Source: Collybiopsis luxurians FD-317 M1
Lineage: Eukaryota > Basidiomycota > Agaricomycetes > Agaricales > Omphalotaceae
Direction: 5' to 3'
Assembly (NCBI GenBank): GCA_000827265.1
Contig: KN834757.1
Coordinates: 1,051,554-1,115,553, forward strand
DNA: 64,000 bases
The notes beneath the pieces are model-generated. The model was not told where the DNA came from. It made no database searches and saw nothing but the letters and a program-made list of their open reading frames with translations. The position numbers and the translations under genes are program-made. Shown here piece by piece: positions 60,180-64,000 of the stretch (positions are counted from its first letter, which is position 1; the number at the start of each line of letters is the position of its first letter).

Positions 60180-60281
60180 GAGGGAAAACAGTCAAACTTT
60201 GTCACAGTCACATAAAGTCACACTACTTTCCACGTTCAGTCACGCGATTGTCACGTAGATCCTTCTCAACATTCAACAACC
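60180..60281. promoter_or_regulatory. 102-bp bidirectional promoter MAGO / thymidylate synthase
   Basis: Five GTCAC pentamers occur on the plus strand (60201, 60207, 60217, 60239, 60250) between the two start codons. One is embedded in CAGTCACGCGATTG, whose CACGCGA resembles the SCB/MCB cell-cycle elements that drive thymidylate synthase in yeasts. No TATA box. Confidence 0.5.
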
Positions 60282-61267
60282 ATGGTCGCTCAGCTCAACG
60301 GACATTCTGGCACCTCGACGCGTCCTCACGATGAGCACCAGTATCTGAATCTCATTAGACGCGTCCTTGACACCGGAGACGTTCGTCCAGACCGTACAGG
60401 CACCGGTACCATCGCCCTCTTCGCGCCAGACAATCTTCGCTTCTCCCTCGCTGATTCGACCCTTCCTCTCATCACAACAAAACGAACCTTTCTTCGAGGA
60501 ATCATCGAAGAATTGCTCTGGTTTGTGCACGGCTGCACAGATTCTACACTCCTGTCCAAAAAGGGCGTCAAGATCTGGGACGGCAATGGCTCCAAAGCCT
60601 TCCTCGAAGGTCGCGGACTAGGTCACAGACGCGAAGGTGATCTAGGTCCCGTGTATGGTTTCCAGTGGAGACATTTCGGTGCAGACTACACGGACGCCGA
60701 TGGCGACTATACTGGCCAGGGCGTTGATCAGCTCCGAGAATGTATACAAAAAATTAAAGAGAACCCCACCGACAGGAGGATTATCATGAGCGCGTGGAAT
60801 CCAAAAGGTAAACTGTCGCGTCCTATGCAGATCCTAACCTAACACCTTGCATAGATATTCCCCTCATGGCTCTGCCACCCTGCCACCTCCTCTGTCAGTT
60901 CTACGTCAATCTCCCGCCACCGGACAGCTCTGAAAAACCTAAACTGTCCTGCCTAATGTTCCAACGTTCCGCCGACCTTGGCCTCGGAATCCCATTCAAT
61001 ATCGCGTCCTATGCTCTGCTCACACATATGATCGCCCGAGTCACCGGAACTGAAGCTCACGAGCTTATCATCCAACTCGGAGATGCGCATGTCTACCGCG
61101 ACCACGTTGAGGCGCTCAAGACTCAGCTTGAGCGTGAACCGAGGCCGTTCCCGAAATTGAGATGGGCGAGGGAGGATATTAATGATGTTGAAGATTTTGT
61201 GTACGAAGATTTTGTGGTTGAAGGATATAATCCTCATTCTTCGATTGCGATGAAGATGAGTGTATGA
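60282..61267 (+). CDS. TMP1: Thymidylate synthase
   Basis: Two exons (60282-60807, 60855-61267) give 312 residues, the normal length. Blocks: [78 protein letters not shown]. The catalytic Cys is in [13 protein letters not shown], preceding the folate/dUMP-binding [19 protein letters not shown] and [11 protein letters not shown]. The enzyme methylates dUMP to dTMP with methylenetetrahydrofolate and is required for DNA synthesis. The 47-nt intron falls just before the catalytic block. Confidence 0.97.
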
Positions 61268-61382
61268 GTGTAGATGTATTATTGTATCTGTACTGCTGGC
61301 TGCTGGCTGCTGTATCAAAGTATTTCTGTAAATTCAAAGTGTGACACGTGACAAATTTTGCTGTCGCACATCGACGACGACC

Positions 61383-62374
61383 ATGGCCGACTTTCTTTCC
61401 TGTATGCTGTACCACTCATTATTCACATTCAGTACAACTCAAATACTCTCCTTCTAGCTCCCACTAACGATGAAATTGACTTTGACCGCGCTGCATCTGC
61501 CTTTCCTGACATTTCACTCGATGGTTCAGGCGACTTTCCCTCCTTCTCCAATGCCACGTCTCCTGTCGCCCCCATTCCAAGCAGCACAGGCTTCTCCTTT
61601 GACGACTTTGACACTGCACCAACCCCTGCTGCTCCCCCAGTGAAAGTGACCGGTGACGATGACATTGAAAAGTTTGAAAGCGAATTCCCTGATATCGACA
61701 TTCCTGTCCGTTTCTTTTTGCGTTTATACGTTTCCCTAACTAATCCGTCCTTTCAGTCATCTCCTCCAGCATTGCAGCAACAATCTTCACAGCCGTCATT
61801 TGGCTCTGCCTTTGGTGCTCCTCAGCCCAAACCATCAGCTGTCCTCTCAACGCCTACTTTTACTCAGGAAATTCCAGAGGAAGAGCCCGAGGTTATAAAG
61901 TACGTGCTTCTTTACATCTCATGCAACTCATTTACTCAAATATTGTATATCTAGGGAATGGCGTCGCAAACAAGCGGAAGAAATTGCTGCCCGTGATGAA
62001 GCTTCTCGGAAACGCCGCACAGAAACTATCGCTAAAGCAGAAAAGGCGATTGATGATTTCTATGAAGACTATGCTGCGAAGAAGGAGAAGAACATCCGCG
62101 AGAACAAGTACATATGCCTTCTTTCAATCACGACATCAATCTAACTCTATGCCTTTGCAGGGACAACGAAGATGAATACCTCCAATCTCTTACCCAATCT
62201 CTTTCCGCAGGTACCACTTGGGAACGTATCTGTAAACTCATTGAACTCGAAAACTCGCAGTCCAAGACTATTGCGCGCGCCGGTGCTGGCACTACAGATA
62301 TCACTAGGTTCAAGGAGGTGCTCTTGAGGCTTAAAAGGGAAGGAGATATGGCGCCTGGAGCTGCTGGATACTAG
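61383..62374 (+). CDS. CLC1: Clathrin light chain
   Basis: Five exons (61383-61401, 61458-61705, 61757-61899, 61955-62107, 62161-62374) give 258 residues. The N-terminal half is acidic and Phe/Asp-rich ([20 protein letters not shown]), with the conserved [13 protein letters not shown] near residues 75-90, where light chains bind endocytic partners. Next is the heavy-chain-binding coiled coil ([40 protein letters not shown]), and then the C-terminal block [20 protein letters not shown] with [17 protein letters not shown]. Light chains regulate clathrin coat assembly at the plasma membrane and trans-Golgi. Exon 1 is only 19 nt. Transcribed in the same direction as thymidylate synthase, 115 bp after its stop. 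Confidence 0.95.
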
Positions 62375-62783
62375 ATCATGCCCTCAATGGCTAGGACGGT
62401 TTATGACTACTTTAATAGCTCTTTTGATTCGATTGCTTTGTTTCCCTTTTGAAAATATACTTAGTTGGTCTTCATCCCTCACTCGTGTCGCAAAGCGGAA
62501 CACTCTAGAATCTTCCAATTTTGCAGAAAATCGTCTGGAAAATAAGTACGAATTTAGGCAATGACGAACTCCTGGTTCCAAGCTTAGCAGCTACCTCACT
62601 CGACTATCTATACTTCATGTGGAGAGAGCGCGACGCTACGCTCACCTTAGGATGGATGTGGAACCTCTCGCAAAACAAGTACCTATACGTCAACTGCACA
62701 TTTTGAGAACCTATTGGTACTATGGTACGGCTCGAAGACTGTTCCCTGTTATCGCAGTGAAGGGAGATATAGACAAGCCATGC
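62375..62783. other. Convergent intergenic region CLC1 / COG8
   Basis: 409 bp between two stop codons, presumably overlapping or adjacent 3' UTRs. No gene recognised. Confidence 0.45.
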
Positions 62784-64000
62784 TTAGCTTGTTTTGGTGA
62801 CGCTCTCGACCCAACCTCGCCAGTCCTTCTGAAGTTCAACGAATTCATCGAAATCGCTCGCTTCTGTACCATCCACCTCCGTTTTCTCCGGCAGCCCAAA
62901 TATACCTTGAGCAATCGCCATTATTACCCATGGGCCCCACGTTTCGAAAAATGCCCGAGAAAAAGCTATCGCTACAGCGAAATCGCGTGAATGTTCTGTC
63001 GGTGCACTTGCCGTTTGCTCGCCGTCGATGACGGCTTTGACATATTCAAAAACGATCCGACCTTCCCTGGCGAGAGATCGATCCAGAAGCTTGAGCAAAC
63101 CTATACCATCGTCCGAAGATTGGCTTTCGTCAAAAGACGTGTATCCTCTTGCAGCACTGATAGGTGCACAAGCCCGGAGAGAGTTGAGAACTTCGATAAC
63201 CTCGTTGGCATGTATAGCCAGTGGTAAATACGAAGTCAGAAGTGAGGGTGGATTGTGGGATGGAACAGTGGAAGACGAAGAGGGGAGATGATTCGACTCT
63301 AGAGCTTCTTTGGTTAGGAGCCAAGCGGAGGGAGAACGAGGGTTGACTTTGCGCTCAGCAGTCGGCGAGTCGAGAGTGTCCCGGCTGTTTTTCATTGGCG
63401 TGTTCCGTTCAAAGTTTGAAATGAAACGATTCTCAACGATAGAGATATCTCGGTTGAATATATATATGACCGCATCGTTGACGCAGCGAGCTAGCGTTGA
63501 GCGGAACTCGGCACCGACGCGTGCGAGGGCGGCGGCACAGTAGGTGAGTTGGGTTACGAGTGAGGGAAGAGCAGACATGGGAAGAGAGGTTATTGGGGGT
63601 TGAGAAGAGTGGATCGAAACAAGGAGAGGCGATAGCTGCGTTCTGAAGACATGCGATACGTATGTTGTCAATAAAGCGTGCAGCTTCATCGGGGACGCGT
63701 CTTGCGAAGGATGAGTTAGAAAGATGGACTCGTACTGGGTGATCAGGTCATATACGCCCTCTCTCCATAGCCCAACATATTTTCCTAGATATTTTGCTAG
63801 ATCTTCCTGATCCCTTGACGAAAGCTTCCCCTCGGCGTCTGTGATGCGGAAGATATCCCTTCTGAGACTCTCCAAGGAGCCTTTGAGACACAATTCCCTC
63901 CCGCTCAAAAAGGAAAGCGCAATTTCCTCTTCCCCCCCGAATGCGCCCTCCATCTTTCGTAAAAAGTTGACAGCTTTCCACAGTGCTGGGAGCTTTTTGT
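62784..64000 (-). CDS. COG8: Conserved oligomeric Golgi complex subunit 8, C-terminal part (5' end outside window)
   Basis: An open frame runs from the window edge to a stop at 62784-62786, giving about 405 residues in a single exon. The family core is KLPALWKAVNFLRKMEGAFG at the edge, then EEEIALSFLSGRELCLKGSL, then LKLLDRSLAREGRIVFEY-like helices typical of Cog8. The C-terminus reads WRGWVESVTKTS. COG tethers intra-Golgi retrograde vesicles; Cog8 belongs to lobe B and links to Cog1. The internal Met at 63951-63953 is not the real start because the conserved frame continues upstream of it. Confidence 0.88.
   Translation of the reverse strand, partial: KKLPALWKAVNFLRKMEGAFGGEEEIALSFLSGRELCLKGSLESLRRDIFRITDAEGKLSSRDQEDLAKYLGKYVGLWREGVYDLITQYESIFLTHPSQDASPMKLHALLTTYVSHVFRTQLSPLLVSIHSSQPPITSLPMSALPSLVTQLTYCAAALARVGAEFRSTLARCVNDAVIYIFNRDISIVENRFISNFERNTPMKNSRDTLDSPTAERKVNPRSPSAWLLTKEALESNHLPSSSSTVPSHNPPSLLTSYLPLAIHANEVIEVLNSLRACAPISAARGYTSFDESQSSDDGIGLLKLLDRSLAREGRIVFEYVKAVIDGEQTASAPTEHSRDFAVAIAFSRAFFETWGPWVIMAIAQGIFGLPEKTEVDGTEASDFDEFVELQKDWRGWVESVTKTS

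Noticed and set aside
63951..63953. Internal Met as start of COG8
   Set aside because: The conserved family sequence continues upstream in the same frame to the window edge, so the gene is partial instead.

Overview
The window is nuclear DNA of a filamentous basidiomycete, most likely an agaricomycete. Almost every gene is split by short (about 45-60 nt) GT-AG introns. The gene set includes a GHET-type P450, a CE1 esterase with a fungal cellulose-binding module, a membrane-anchored pepsin-like protease and a Upa2-like PAM2/coiled-coil/GWW protein. No CRISPR array, prophage or intact transposon was seen. Species cannot be fixed from the sequence alone.

Layout. 1-270: 5' end of an unrecognised gene. 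419-8954: a 13-exon gene for a giant sacsin/Hsp90-like ATPase protein with a C-terminal BTB-like domain. 9413-10183: SNF8 (ESCRT-II). 10-15 kb: gene-poor, with a tRNA-His and a small spliced gene (12875-13246) for a secreted precursor of six identical 13-residue repeats bounded by Arg-Arg. This is a kexin-processed repeat-peptide (KEP) precursor and the most novel item in the window. 15-26 kb: accessory genes (serine hydrolase, GPI-anchored protein, small unknown, acetylxylan esterase), TSR3, and five more intron-bearing tRNAs (two His, two Ser, one Gly). 26-29 kb: cytochrome P450.

30-64 kb is mostly housekeeping: chorismate synthase (ARO2), a small unknown, a Cupin_5 protein, RPL4, the Upa2-like scaffold, ARB1, the aspartic protease, topoisomerase II, PIP5K (MSS4), Mago nashi, thymidylate synthase, clathrin light chain and the start of COG8.

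Themes. Several genes serve membrane traffic (SNF8, clathrin light chain, COG8, PIP5K, Upa2-like) and several serve ribosome or mRNA biology (TSR3, RPL4, ARB1, MAGO). Splicing is unusual in places: a 6-nt exon in MAGO, 11-nt exons in the serine hydrolase and the P450, and GC-AG introns in ARO2, MAGO and the P450. A GCGCTTA/TAAGCGC element recurs upstream of RPL4, ARB1 and TSR3. Gene models come from reading splice sites against known protein-family patterns; no alignment or expression data were available.
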